DNA of 64,000 nt from Acephala macrosclerotiorum (GCA_014904845.1 MU119231.1:124001-188000), one strand, 5' to 3'; numbered from the stretch's first letter, positions 12,306-25,100 are shown. Translations and numbers: made by a program. Notes: generated by a model not told the origin, from the sequence alone.

Positions 12306-13003
12306 TAGCTAGGGGGGCTTGATGCTCATGAGTCTCAGGATTCGAGTAGTGCAGAGAGCAGTTGAAGGACTTCGTAGAGCTGGAATTACTTGAGGCATGT
12401 GCACAGAAGGTCATCTAGGATAATAGGTACGAATTTGAAAGTCTGCGAGATGGCAATCGGAAAATAACAATCTAAATGACTTGGAGAGGAACAGAGAGGC
12501 CCTTTCGTCTTCAATGCAACTGCCAAAAGCCTCGAGCTATGAAGAAACGAAAAACTCCTACCAGATCCGGACATAATTCGATTCGCCAACATAAAAGACT
12601 AACCCCATTCTCGCAACCTGTGCCATACCTGAACTTTACGGCCCTGTTTTCTTCGAGTCAAGACGATTGCTGCCCGATCTTATAGTGCTTTGCTGCATAC
12701 GATATCTCAGCTTGGCCTAACCTCCTCAATTGACCTATCAAGGCTGGGAGATTGAGAACCCTAAACAAGGACGCAGAAGAAACTAAATTGTATTTCATTG
12801 TCATCTCACATGCAGCGGAGAAGGTTGTGGATTAGTTCAGGTTCATTGCTGTGTAGCAGCCTGAACTCTATGCATGCATAGTGAAATAATTACGGTACAA
12901 TGGCTGGTGCCCTGAGAGAATAGCAGAACGTTGACTGACTTCAATGCCACGCCAAAGAACTAGTATTGCACCCATCGTTCCACCCATTCCTAGTGCTGAG
13001 CTC
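12306..13003. other. intergenic region between convergent genes
   Basis: No supportable gene. It lies between the stop of the 2EXR gene (+) and the stop of the first F-box-like paralogue (-), so it should hold two 3' ends. Nothing else was recognised. Confidence 0.6.
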
Positions 13004-14040
13004 TCAATCAGTGCTGTCCTCCCCTTCCCAGATGCCGAGTTCTCGTTGCACCATGCATGCAGTGATTGCTGCTTGGTTCTCGTCGATCTCCTCCACTGGC
13101 CAATCATACTCGTCTCCTGCCTTGACCAAAGCTTCTTTATTCTCACCGACAATATCGCTCTCCTTGAAGTTACGGAGATGCTCCTTCCAGAAGCCCATCC
13201 ATCCTTCACGGCTGCTACCCCAGTTCTTGGCGTCCTCGATGATAGCGTCAACGACCTCTTTTGTCCAATTCTCAAAGCTCAGACCAAAGGGGCTTGGAAG
13301 GAGGCTCGTGCGATATCGAAGAGCCATGTCATCGCCCTTGTGAGGTAGTCGTACTGTGCTTCCCTTTGTTACGTAGGAGCCGAAACGTCGAAAATGTGCG
13401 TAGATCTTGTACCGATCCTCCATAATCTTCTCCAAGCCAACTTTATCACTGTGTTGAGCCCGTTCACCATATAGATTCTTGTTGAGGAACGTCCATCTGC
13501 AGTCGCCACGATCGTATGACATTCGATAGTCGGAGGAGTTTGTTGCAAGTTGGACGGAAGCAAATGTCGTCGGGAGTATGATAAAGTGAGCCAAGGTAGA
13601 GGAAATGGGCCGACTCAATGGATCGCCGGAGCAGCGGCACGACCAACCCCAGTTATTTGACAGACCAACGTAGCAGAAGCGAGCATGATTGACATGTGCG
13701 CGCAAAGCAATGAGGTCAATGGGTTCGGTATACTTGATCTTGAGGGCTTTGTACGTAGCTGCGCAAGTGATACCAAAGCAGACGGCAGACACGAAGTCCA
13801 GCCCGCACATGATAGCAATCAAGATCTCGACAGGGAAGGTTGTAAGAGCGCTCTGGCCTCGTGGAACAGCCTGAGTAACTGAGTAGTAGGTCAGCAGCGA
13901 GCTATATCAAGAATAAAAGCCATACTAGTTGTGAGGATTGGGTCCGGTTGCGAGGCAACCTGGGTCGTCTCTTGGAGGCTTCCAATCTTCGGCTTTGCCT
14001 TGCGATACTCGCCCAGAACATGTCCTATTAAGGCCTCCAT
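13004..14040 (-). CDS. F-box-like protein, tandem paralogue A
   Basis: Hypothetical protein of 329 aa, first of three related genes. Exon 1 14040-13926 begins MEALIGHVLGEY, intron 13925-13879 (GTATGG...CTCAG), exon 2 13878-13004. The intron phase (one base left over) is the same as in the other two copies. After the junction, ALTTFPVEILIAIMCGLDF resembles an F-box helix; the link to SCF ligases is an inference. Landmarks shared by the family: SDYRMSYDRGDCRW, LLPSPFG and SREGWMGFWKEH. A CRC cluster near SCRCSGDP is shared only with copy C. No signal peptide or membrane span is seen. Function unknown. Confidence 0.75.
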
Positions 14041-14334
14041 ACTTTGCGGATTGCCGCAAAAGCAACAAGAGCACTAGATGCGAGTCCTGTGGTTGTGATA
14101 GAAAAGGGAGATTGATTTGTGAAAGATCTCGAGGTGAAGATCGAGTGATGGCTCTTAGCGCAGGAAGTTCGCTAAGGCGGTCAACCCAAGGCCTCGGTAT
14201 TCTTTCTGCCCTTCCGTTCTTGACTCGAACATCATAAAGTTTATTCTTGATCAAAAAGGAAGCAATTTCATTCCAGTCAAGTTTCAAGCATCAGAAACAA
14301 TACATTATATTACATTTTCGCTTCGACGTTGAAT

Positions 14335-14916
14335 TCAGGGGTGTCGCTTCATAGCGTCTTTCGGTTGCTGGCCCTGTAAGCTGCCTTGTTTTTGCCACCC
14401 CTTTGTTGACCGCCCTATACCCTGTACCTCACTGCCCGCAGACTGCATGGTGCGCCTCTCGACATCCCAGGAGTGAGCGCGTAGTAAGTCTTCCCCTGTT
14501 CTTAAATAGAAAAAGTTTGACGAACAATATTCAGATGACCTTTTGAGCTCCCACGAATCGATTACCTCGACTCTATCAATCGCCTCGAACCACCAGTGAT
14601 ATCGATCGACACCGAACACCCAGTATATGTTTCTACCCTTCCAAGACATCGCGGTCCAGAAAAACATGGCATTCGAAGACACGAAAAAATGGTTGAAACG
14701 CAAAGCACCAAGGTGAGGGCATGATCTGATATCTTGATACAACCAGATCGGGTGGAGGTTCTGGACGACGCTCACTGAGAGCTGAAGCAGTGTTGAGACT
14801 TGAGGATTCTGCACTCGAACATACGGTTCCTTATACTCCCAGGAGATACAAATAAGATAGACATGGACGGAACCATAATAGAAGCCGCTTATCAGCACAG
14901 ATAGACCTCGGGACAA
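14335..14916 (-). CDS. hypothetical open frame between paralogues A and B
   Basis: An open frame of up to 193 codons, rich in aromatic residues (NHFFVSSNAMFFW, RYHWWFEAIDRVEVID). The composition and the phrase AIDRVEVID recall the body of F-box/2EXR-type proteins, but no signature element is present and the first ATG is not clearly the start. It may be the last exon of a gene whose upstream exons were not resolved, a decayed copy, or chance. It sits in the same orientation as the three paralogues. Confidence 0.3.
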   Translation of the reverse strand: MSRGLSVLISGFYYGSVHVYLICISWEYKEPYVRVQNPQVSTLLQLSVSVVQNLHPIWLYQDIRSCPHLGALRFNHFFVSSNAMFFWTAMSWKGRNIYWVFGVDRYHWWFEAIDRVEVIDSWELKRSSEYCSSNFFYLRTGEDLLRAHSWDVERRTMQSAGSEVQGIGRSTKGWQKQGSLQGQQPKDAMKRHP

Positions 14917-15511
14917 TACAAGCAGGGTTTAGGAGGGTGAAGGTACCTCTGGCCAGGTAATAGAGATGCCCACTCTTTCAAAAATCTGACAAGGACGGGT
15001 CGTAATGTAGCTTGCAGTTTCATTTGGACAAGATTTTACGAATATATCATACTGCTTTCTGACGTCCATTGAATTGAATGCCACACTTCCTTTCCATCAT
15101 AACCATTCCAGTGACTCCGAACGAATAACCCAAGGTGTGCCTCAGAGAAAGACCTAGCTCCTTGGGCGATATTCTTTGCATATTTGCTATTAAAAGAGAT
15201 AAGATATTTGGCAGTCTATTGTTCAAATAAGTATATCTTATTTTTACTTAATATCGTTGTTCAGCGATTTAAATCTCCCAGCCTCGACAGCACAAAGAGG
15301 AAGAGGGGTCCAAATTGAAAATCTACATACCATAACCTGGGACTGCAGCCGCAATGTTCTCTCCACCACCTATGAATTTGAATGAAAGTACTAATAATTT
15401 ATGGACAGATGCTTATCAATTGGTTACGAAGTTCTGCCTAACTACCTAGGTCTGTCCTCAAAGACAATATCCCCAAGTGGGTATAACACTTAACCATGAT
15501 GCACTCCAGAT
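14917..15511. other. intergenic region
   Basis: AT-rich stretch with no supportable gene. It lies between the hypothetical frame and the 3' end of paralogue B. Confidence 0.5.
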
Positions 15512-16569
15512 CTACCTTGGGTCATATCTGCTTACGTCTCCATCACGGCTACAGGTACCCGTAGCAATACAAGCATTATATTTGCGAGTAGCTCGAGCCA
15601 TGTATTCGTTGATTGCGGACTGTTTATCCTCAACCTTGATATCCTTCCACTCGTGCTTGACCGCTGCCTCTTCAAGTTGCTTCTCATTGTCAGCGAAGAC
15701 ATAACAATTCGACCAGAACTTCTTCCACCAACCACGACGACCCCAATTACCCATGTCATCTATCATCACTTCGACCACAGCAGCAACCCAGGCTTTGTTC
15801 TCAATACCGAAGGGGTTTGGAATCAAGCTTGGACGATCTGTTGCCGTTGAGAAACTGCGCTTCGGGATTCTGACGTGGCCTTCCACCTCCTTATCGAATT
15901 TCTTGAAGTATCCATAGTCTTGGTACCTGTCGAACAGTTCCTGCTCCTTTGCTCCCGTCTTGCCAGTTCTTGACTTCTTGAGGAACATCCACTTGCCGTC
16001 GCCGCGATCATGGGTAAGTCGGTATTCAGTCGCAAAGTTGTGCTTGAACGTGGTGGGGTCGAGGAGAAAATTGACAAGCGTGTCCAAGACTGGAGGTAGC
16101 TTGTTGATAGTACAGACTAGTCTTTCTTCGCCGGAAGTGTTGCTGTAGCATTGGTCTGAGTGCTCATGGGGGTAGATGTGGGTATCGACACGTTTAGCCA
16201 TCAGGCCAATTGGCTTGGGATGAACAAGTTTCATAGCTTTGTACGTAACCCGATTTGCCAGTCCGAAAGAGATCGCTGTGCAAAGATCCATCTCGCGTAT
16301 GCAGAGGAGGAGGACTTCGGTCGAAAGCTTGGTTATCTTGAGAGTACTTGGCAGACCACCTAAGGCGTATGTTAGTCACGCTCTTCTGTTACTGTATACC
16401 GCTGATGGATTTGGATCATACCATTGACGACATCATCGACTAAATCACCCGCCGTGTTGGCTTCCATATCTGCATTACGCTCGCAGCTCTTCTTGCGGGG
16501 GGGAATTGGCTTTGGCATGTTGGCTTTGCTGGCCTTGGCGATGGGCAAAGGGGTTGTCTTGTCAGCCAT
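15512..16569 (-). CDS. F-box-like protein, tandem paralogue B
   Basis: Protein of 331 aa, homologous to copies A and C. Exon 1 16569-16422 encodes MADKTTPLPIAKASKAN and a basic stretch PIPPRKKSCER; intron 16421-16360 (GTATGA...CTTAG); exon 2 16359-15512. The junction gives VVNGGLPSTLKI followed by LSTEVLLLCIREMDLC, the F-box-like helix. Family landmarks: EYRLTHDRGDGKW, LIPNPFG and RRGWWKKFW. It lacks the CRC cluster of copies A and C and has CYSN in its place. The N-terminal region is the longest and most basic of the three. Same strand and same intron phase as its neighbours point to tandem duplication. Function unknown. Confidence 0.8.
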
Positions 16570-16999
16570 CGTACTGCCGCGCAGGAGCAAACTCATGCTT
16601 AATGTAGTGCGAGGAGCAAGATGTTATTTTTGTGGAAAATGGAGACTTGTGTGGTTGCTTGACAAACTGGGGCTACAGTTAAAGCCGCGCTAGTGCACTT
16701 ATGGTTGACTCGATTCTCTGGCTACTATTCTCTCAACCTTTGCAGTTATATTAAGTGCTTGTAATTGATTAGGAAAATTCCCAGATCCTACAGAACGTTC
16801 TCCGAACAGAAATTTTCAAGTCTCGAGTTGGTCGCTTCCACATCTCGCCTTCAATCTCCCAGCCTTCCCAGAACATTCTCAACCTGTTCTCCCCGAGGTC
16901 CCACTTAACTAGTCAAACTCATGCTATAAACTTCTCCCTGCGTAGTAATTTCCTTGGTTGTCCCTTCATAGCTGGGACATTGTGAACGTTGTTTGCTTT

Positions 17000-18026
17000 C
17001 TACTTAGGATATAGTTGCTTATGCCTTTGCATCATATATGCAGTGATTCTTGCTTGTTTCGAGTTCTTGTCGATCTCAGGCCAGGAGTGTGCATCTGCTG
17101 CTTCAATAAGCACCTTCTCGTTCTCACTAAAGAAGTTGTCCTGGTGATTCTCCTCAAAGATACGTGTATGTTCCATCCAAAAGCCCCACCACCCCTCTCT
17201 GCTGTGCCAGTGCTTCATGTCGTTGATAATGGCCTCCACGATGCCCTCTTTCCAAGCCTAAGACACCCAGGTCAGTATTCTGTTGCCAGACACTTTAGAA
17301 AGCCCAAGGAGCCATGGGATATTGAACTTGCCTCGTACGTCTTGCCAAATGGGCTTGGAATCAAGCTTGGTTGATGTCGCACATCACCGGAAAGGGTCGG
17401 CCGAATCGTACTAGTTGGTATTACGTATGAAGTGAAGAGCTTAAAATGTCCATATATTCTGTAGCGGTCGTAGATGCACATCTCCATGGTGTCATAAATA
17501 TGATTCTTGAGAAAGAGCCACAAGCAGTCACCACGATTGCGCATCAAACGGTAGTTGACTGAGAAATCGGTGTACTTGAACGTATCCGGTAAGAGCAGAA
17601 TCCCAGCTAAGGTGCTGCTTACTGGTATTCTAGTCCCGCAGCGGCATTTGAAGTTCCACGTGGCTTGAAGCGCAGGGAAATGGAAAGCAGAGGGACCAGG
17701 TGTGTTCAATCGTAAAGTCGCCAATTCGATCGGCCCGGGGTGGACAAGTTTGAGAGCGTTATAAGTCGTCCTGTGGGCTAACCCAAAGCATACTGCAGTA
17801 CAGAGGTCCACCTCGCGCACTATCATTGAGAGGATTTCGGGTGGGATACCGATCAGCTGGGGCTTGACCTTATTGCCTTGACCTTGGGCTGCAATCCCAG
17901 TTAGTTATCATTAAACAATGGAGAACCATTGCATCGAATCTCCCAGCTTTACCAGGGCCTTTCTAGGCTGGGCTGGGTGTTTCTGCGAAACGATTGTTAT
18001 AGCTTGTACTTACCATGCTCCATCAT
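17000..18026 (-). CDS. F-box-like protein, tandem paralogue C, with a GC-AG intron
   Basis: Protein of about 275 aa. Exon 2 17888-17332 and exon 3 17257-17000 are firm; exon 1 (18026-18014, only 13 nt, MMEH) is inferred from a good GTAAGT donor and the correct phase. Exon 2 starts with QGQGNKVKPQ and then IGIPPEILSMIVREVDLC, the clearest F-box match of the three. Family landmarks follow: NYRLMRNRGDCLW, LIPSPFG and SREGWWGFWMEH. The second intron, 17331-17258, begins GCAAGT after GAG, the classic GC donor context, and joins GKTYE to AWKEGIVEAI exactly as copies A and B read without an intron. A GC donor is therefore required. Function unknown; its neighbours A and B lie downstream on the same strand. 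Confidence 0.75.
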
Positions 18027-19467
18027 GTGACAAATTACTGAATTCTGTGTCGGACGACAATAGACTTCTCACAGCGCAGAACAAAGCAATGATAATAAAC
18101 GAGAGCGTTATTGATAAAGGATTCTTGTAGATATAGAAAGACAAATTGCTACAATTTTGTGTGCAGTACGTGGTGATTCAAGACTTGCAAAGCGTACGGG
18201 TATACCCGCAAAGTACCAAAAATGATAGGTTAGCAGGAAGGTTAATTCATTGGGTGTGTGGACACGGTGTCTATGTATACAAGCTAAGGTGGTTGCCTAG
18301 TTAACAGTACCAGTAACGACCTTGGGATTATAAGTCTGTGTTTTTCAGGCATTTTTTAGGCATTTTTAAGCGACGAACACTAACCTCGACGACTTTACTT
18401 TAAAAGCATAGAGTACGCACAAATCGGAATCATTTGAACTTGCAATACGATATTTATAAAAAGCTATAGTGAGTTTTTAGAGCAAATCTGGGTCGATTTA
18501 ATTTTGTGATTAAAAATCGAAATTTGGTTTTAGCGTTTATTTGTTAGCGAGAAGCCCTAAAAAGCCCTGTAAAACATGGACTTATGATCCAGGCTCGTAA
18601 AGGAGCACAGTGATTTTCCTTATGCCATATCCGCCTAAATTCCTGGCTTCCTACTAGTTCCCGGGTAGCCTGTCTAGCACCATTTGTCGAATGTACAATG
18701 TACGGTGGGTAGGTTGGTCCTCAACCTACGTGTCAAATGTTGAGAACGCACACATTCCCGAAACACTTTACATAAATAGCTTGATCTCGGATCTGAGGGG
18801 TAAAAACACGCGATACATCAAACCGTTGACTGACCTAAGCCATTTTATCCCTCCAGAGTAAGACAACTTGTGCTGTGCTCTCGAAGGTGCATATCAAATG
18901 CATTTGCTACTTTTTTCGTAACTCAAATTTTCTGATGAAGGTAATGGAAGTCCTTGATTTGTCCCCTGCAAAACACCTGACGTGACGGGTACCATTGTAA
19001 AATGACGCAGAGGTATTTAGATCGACTAACAATAGCAATACGCCGCATTGTTTGACGCTTAGAATATTGGAAACCCCTAGTGGTCCAAGAAACGATGCAG
19101 TGAAGTACCGGAAAGTCAAGGTTGCATGACTTATAAGCCAAGATCAAATGCTTTCAGCGAAAGTGTTTCGATGATCCAAGAATCGAGATAGTTGCTCGAC
19201 GGCTGAGTGGTTCTTGGCTTGTCCCTAGAGCGACACAGATAATATAATTGTCCCACACTTCCTGAGACCTTGGAAGAGAGATTGGAGTGGGACTTCGAGC
19301 AAGCTCCGATGAGAGTTTCGGGAGACCATACCACGGAACATGCTTGGCTCCTTGTCTGCCATTCACAAGTCTCGGTGAGTGTACTGAGTTCCTGGTACTT
19401 TGGTGTGTCGCTGTTCTCGAACACCGCGAGCGGGTAAGATGGGTTCAAGTTCTACTCCAGCATCCCA
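18027..19467. other. AT-rich intergenic region
   Basis: No supportable gene over 1.4 kb. The part from 18330 to 18600 is notably AT-rich with short imperfect repeats (CAGGCATTTTTTAGGCATTTTTAAG near 18350). It could be the relic of a DNA transposon, but no inverted repeats or transposase frames were found. Confidence 0.45.
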
Positions 19468-20592
19468 TCAAGGAGGACCATAGACCGTAACGATTCCATC
19501 CGTCCCAGCACAACACCACTGATCACCCCTCCCGTTCTCCTTCCACGCAACACAGCTGATAACATTCCTCTTCTCTTTCTCCTTCCCATCCCTCCCAATT
19601 TTTTTCTTTCCCTCAACCTTCGACCCCTCTACCTTGACCCTCTCAACCACACTCCCACTCAACGTATCCCAAACCACAACCTCCCCATCATTACCCTTCA
19701 CACCCTCATTCCCAGAGATGACCCACCTCTCATTCCCACCAAAACAACTCCTCAATCTAAACTTCTCGTTCTTAAATCCCTCATCTTTATAACTTCTCAA
19801 CAACCCCCCACTCCCCGCATCCATCAGCCTAACACAACTATCCAACGTCCCCACCAAAACCCCCTTCCCATCCCTCGTCCTCCCCAAACTCGTAACCGGC
19901 GCCCCAAGCACGTCCGTCTGCACTCTCCCCATCCTCAACTCATACCCCCTCACCCTCCCATCCGTACTCCCCGTCCAAATCTCCCCATCCCCCGCCACCA
20001 CACAACTCACACTATCTTTCGCGTCATCCAGAACCATAACCGGCTTCATGTTCCCGGCCTTCACATCCCAAATCCGCACCGTACTGTCAAAACTCCCACT
20101 GATCAACAACGAATCGTTTGGTCCGGCGAAACAGACATCGTTTATCCGGCTCGTATGTCCTTGATTTCCCCCAAATCGGCGGAGGGTTTGGGCGGTGCTG
20201 ACGTCCCAGAGGAAGACGGAGCGGTCGCCGCCGCAGGAGGCGAAGGTTGCGTTGTCGGTGGATACGCAGATGGAGAGGATTTCGTAGCCGTGCGCGGTGT
20301 ATGTTTGGATTAGTTGGGTGGGTTTGGGGGGTTTGAGGGTGTTGGTGGTGGTGGTGGATTGGGGTGGTGGGGGACGAGAGGGGTTGTAGAGGCGGATGGA
20401 GCGGTCGGAGGAGCCGGTTAGGATGTAGGTTGAGGGGGAAGAGGAGTAGGTTAGGGCGTGGACGGGACCTAGTGGTTGTTAGAGAGAGCTCTGCGATGGA
20501 GGGGTAGCTTTATGGATGAGGTTGGAGGGGAGAGGGTTGGACGTGCCATTTGAGCCCAGGAGTTGGGTCAATGGCTTTGATGGGAAAGCCAT
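19468..20592 (-). CDS. WD40-repeat protein, WDR83/MORG1-like
   Basis: Beta-propeller scaffold of 348 aa. In animals the WDR83/MORG1 family organises MAP-kinase modules and is also found with the spliceosome; the role here is inferred from family. Exon 1 20592-20547 encodes MAFPSKPLTQLLGSN; exon 2 20468-19468. The intron, 20546-20469, starts GCACGT instead of GT and ends CTAACAACCACTAG. Only this border gives the conserved SNGPVHALTYS reading. WD repeats are visible as ILTGSSDRSIRLYN, FASCGGDRSVFLWD, LISGSFDSTVRIWD, IWTGSTDGRVRGYE, VLVGTLDSCVRLMD and GEVVVWD, with a final degenerate blade at CCAGTDGIVTVYG. The coding strand is rich in C at third positions. Divergently placed from the 3' flank of the large regulator, with no obvious operon-like partner. 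Confidence 0.88.
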
Positions 20593-22161
20593 GTTGACCG
20601 ATCACGAAGCTTTCATATCATCGAGGTCGTGTGCAGAGTCCATGTTTCGCTGTCTCACAGCTCATCATCAAAAACCTCACTGACGTCGCCAATCGACAAG
20701 TTCAATACCAAGTCGGACATTCATGGCAGAATTCCTAAAAGGTCCAAGCGTCCTTTTTCAAATTCCCAAACTCCCGGGTCCTTAATGCCTCGAAATCCAG
20801 GGTCCAACATTATCGATTACCGTCGTGCCCCGAATCCGAACCTAAACGGAACCCGAATTCCCTCTCCTCGATTCAACCCCGACCCCCACTTCGGCTCCCT
20901 GGCTCAATACTCCTGCACAAGCGCTCGGCTCCGCACCAGCGTTCTCATTGCAGTAAAGTTGCCGACGGAAGGAGCACCGTCTCCATCGTCTATTAGAGTT
21001 TCCTAGGAAATGCCAGGAGAAATAACCGGGCTGGGGTTAGATGGCAGATCGCCAAGCAAACACGCGAGATCCAACAAAAACGACCCATCAAATGCAAGCG
21101 GCTAGAAAGAGCCGAGAAGAAGTCTAAGTTATTTTAGCTTTGTGGCTGCCGGGTTTTGCTTTGATACGTTGGTTCGGTAACTCAGTGCGCACCTATACCA
21201 GACACGGGAAAGATGGGAAAGCCTAAATCTCGGACTCCGACCGTAGCTGACGACTACTTGACGGGAGAGTTATTTGCTTGGTAACGGGTTGGAGAATGAA
21301 AGGTGGGAGGGAGCTTGGGCGAGACGGCGCGGAACGGTAGATGTCCCGTTTGGGATTGTACTACGATGGCTGTGCCGATGGTTAGGGGACGACAGTCTGG
21401 TGCCTTGATCTAGATTAGTGGGTTGTTTGTACCAGTATGATGGATTGTGGCTTGTTCTATCTCGTTGAAGTAACGAATGGGAGGAAGGAGAGGAGCGAGC
21501 TGTGGCGTGGATGCACGTGATGAGTGGGGGGCTGAATTGACATCGTGATGTACTCTGTACCATGTGTGGGACTTGTGGGACATGTGGGCTGGATTTGGTG
21601 GACGGAATTTTGAAGAGTGGGATTCTTGGAAAGTTAGAACCGGGAGGAAAAGTAAGATAGAAGGGGCGTGGGGGAAACGAGTGTTTGGGACGGCACGGCA
21701 GTTCTTCTGTGTTGAGACGGGAAATTGAGAGGAAGGTGAAGATCGAGGAAGATCAGCTGGAAAGTTTATATGCGCACGAGCAAAAGACGGTGAAACCTTA
21801 TGCTGGGTAAACCTTCTTCTTGAGTCGTGTTTTGGATTTTCTTTAGAATAGCTCGCGTCGGCAGTTAGTAGGCATATCGGAAGTGTTCTTCCTAACACGG
21901 TACGAGGATGTTGATCTTTGATGGATGAAAGAGGTAATGATGTGAAGTATAATACAATATTGTTATTTTGTATGTGCAGTTTACTTTGCCTAAGTACTGG
22001 TATCTTACAAGTAGTTATCCTCCCATATGTAACAACCGGATCGCTATGTAACAAAACACCGAGGTATCATGAAGCCAACCCAAGTCGAAGACCCTATCAT
22101 TAACGTTCCATCGTGAACATTACTATATGCAAAAACGTGAACCAAGCTTTGCGTCCCTGCT
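20593..22161. other. intergenic region
   Basis: Holds the promoter of the WD40 gene (minus strand) and the 3' flank of the large Zn2Cys6 regulator. Open frames on both strands (up to 214 codons on minus at 21410-22054) have no recognisable motifs, introns or coding-like composition and are not called. Confidence 0.5.
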
Positions 22162-25100
22162 TCAAGCATAGACACAATCGTAATCCCTTGAAAAGGTCTT
22201 CTCAATCGGATCCCTCATCTCGAACATTCCATCACCACTGTCCCTGGCAATTGGTCCCATGTTCCCAAACTTAAAGCCAATTGCTCCTGGCCCCCCTTGC
22301 CCATCCCTGCTTGATGCAAGTTCCGCTAGATCTCTAATGCGCTGCGAGGCAAGCCCTTGTTGATTCTTCGCGCTTTGCCAGAACAAGGCCAGTTCTCCGA
22401 GTATGTTCTGTGCTCCACTGAATGATGCTAGACGACTGGGTATGGTGGACATCGCAATCTTTGCTGTGAGAATATCAATTGCCGATATAATTGCATATCC
22501 GACGAACGGCGACGAAAACTTTGTCTGCATGTTGGCAGTACCGTTTGGGCTTGGAGGTGCAGATCTGATGCGAGCGGACAAGGTTTCGGTGATAGATAGC
22601 AGGTCTTCGGCATGTTGTTTTGCGATGGAAACATGGTGAGACAGTTGAGACTTTGTCAAAGTGTATTGCTGGATGTATCGGTTCAACTTCATGGCAGTGG
22701 TGTGATAAGTGGTATGCATTGTCATGAACGATCCAAGCTTGCCGTTGTTTGCTGCTCTTGCTAGGTTCTCGGCTGAGAAGACGTAGCAAGCTGGCAAGGA
22801 CTCGACCCAAAGTCTCAAGCGGCGTGTAGCGTTCTCGTAGGAGGCATTGAATGAGGTCCTTGATGCCGAAGAATTTGGTCGCTGTGAAGTTCTGTAGATG
22901 TTCGCCATCACATCACCCCAGATCGTAGCGATGTTGATGAGATATGCCATTGACCCGATCGTCCAGTTGGTGTTCTGGATGGGAGGAATCGTAGGATCAA
23001 AAAATGGGTTTTGGACATCCAGCTGATTCTCAAAGCTACTCGAGTCCGATGGTAGCCGGAGGAAGACATCGTCAGGTTGTAGGATACTGAGATGGCCAGA
23101 ACTGAATCCGTTGAAGCGATCCATCAAGTAGCAGCTCCAGAAGGTTCGTCTTCTGCATTCTGCGTATCCGGCACGGGTGAGTCCGTAAGGGAAGGACTTG
23201 AGATAGTTATCCTCGCTCTTTTCAATCTCGAGGTTCAACTTGAGTCCGCTGGCTGCTCTCAATGCTGATCCACAGAAGTCCCACGATTCTTCGGGGTTAT
23301 TGGTCGCGAAATAGTACAAGGAGAGGATAAGGCGCGATTGAACGAGCTGAATGCAGAAATGGCGATTGTCGCATGCGTATCGTGAAATAGAGGCATACTG
23401 AGCTCCATAAGCTTTGTGCTCAGGCCGGAGAGAGAAGACTGTTCCAAGAGCTAGGATGGTGTAAATTAACATTAGATCGTCGACCGACTTCTCGGCAGAG
23501 GAGAGAACCCAGGCCTTGAAAGGGCCTTCGGGGAACATGCAGTATGCCGTCTCTGGGACATGTTTGAAGAAAACAGTGATGAGTTCCGTCACCAAGGTTG
23601 GATGCGAGATGTACGGATCCGTATGCAACTCGCGCAACAATGCGCTCTGCTCAATGACAGTGCTGTTGATCAGTTCAGTCCAGGGAGTGGAAGGACTTGT
23701 TGCTTCTTGCGCAGACAGGCGGGGAGATGCTTCTGATGCTACAGGCGTGAAGTCGTTGTAGCCATTTCTTTGGCGCTTTGAGTGATGAGTCTCGGAATCC
23801 GGTGTCGCTTGACGTAAAACCTGGCGAGGAGACACAGAATGACTGCTCTCGCGCTTTTCGCCCTTGAACATATCTAAGTCCGTTTGCGAGGAAATCGGGC
23901 GTGATATTGAATCTTCGGGATCGGCTGGTGGAGTGTCTGGAGAGCCATGACCACCCCGAGGACTGTGATGTGTTAGCAAAATACCCGACATCGACGCAGC
24001 GGGGTCAAATTGATACTTACGCATTCTTGAACTTGCAGATTCTCCCAAACTTCTCGCATTGGACGCAACGAGGATAGTCTGGGTCGCACTTGATTTTCTT
24101 TTCTCTGCAAGTGATACAAGCAATAGCCAACCTCTTTCTCGGCTTCCCAGCCTTCGTGACACCCCAATGAGCATTGACAATCTCCCCATCGATCACTGTC
24201 TTGCAATGTGTACCGTCATCGTAGAAGTAACACATTCCTTCGCCTGGAACCTCAGCTTGTCGAACGAATCGTGGCAAGAATTGGGTTCCGGTCCAAATTT
24301 TCGGTCCGAGTCCGTCTTTCGTGGTTGGAACGTCTCCGGCGACTGTGCTGGAAGGAGTGGGTGGATAGGTAGGAGTTACTGGTACACTGTGAGGCGCATC
24401 GCGGTACTGTGGTCGAGCTTCAGAATCTGGTCTGTGAGCTGACGATGATTGTCGAGGGTCTTGGTGAGTCCGGAATGATGAGGAAGTGTCTCGAGCAAAC
24501 AACTCTAGGCGATTTGTTTGTGAGCGAGGAGACCAGCCATTCACCGAAACTGGTGGTTGCGGTCTTGGACCATCCATGAGCCCATACCTCGAGTCATACC
24601 GCGGTGATTCTGGTCTCGCTCCAGGTTGCGTTGGTCGGGGAGGTGGAGGAATTCCAAGTCTTTCGGGCTCCGGTCTCGAGTTGTAGGAATATCCTCGAGA
24701 TACAGATGGTCGTTGGAAGTAAGATGCATCATATGGTCGATCAGGGTGTATAGGTGTCGCTGGTTGTCTAGCATCGAGAGGAGAGACCGCAGGGAAAACT
24801 GGACTGTGGCTGTCTGAATAGGGAGTAGGGGGAGGTGGTGGTGGTCGAACTTGATGTGTTGCTGATCCGAATAAACTGCTCAAAGGAGGTAATGATTCTC
24901 GAGCAGGCTTTCGTGTCGTCTCCGGGCGTGACTGATACATATCCCCAGTTTTGGTTGGTGGTGCTTCATACACACCTTGCGCTGAAGCCTCAGACATTGG
25001 TAAACGAGGCTGTGATGGTCTCCAAGCATTCCCTTCAGGCTGACTGGTTGTATAATGTGATGCAGTCGTCTCTGGGCGCTGCATATCTCTTGGTGTATAG

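Noticed and set aside
21410..22054. 214-codon open frame on the minus strand
   Set aside because: No recognisable motif, odd composition, and it lies in the 3' flank of the large regulator.
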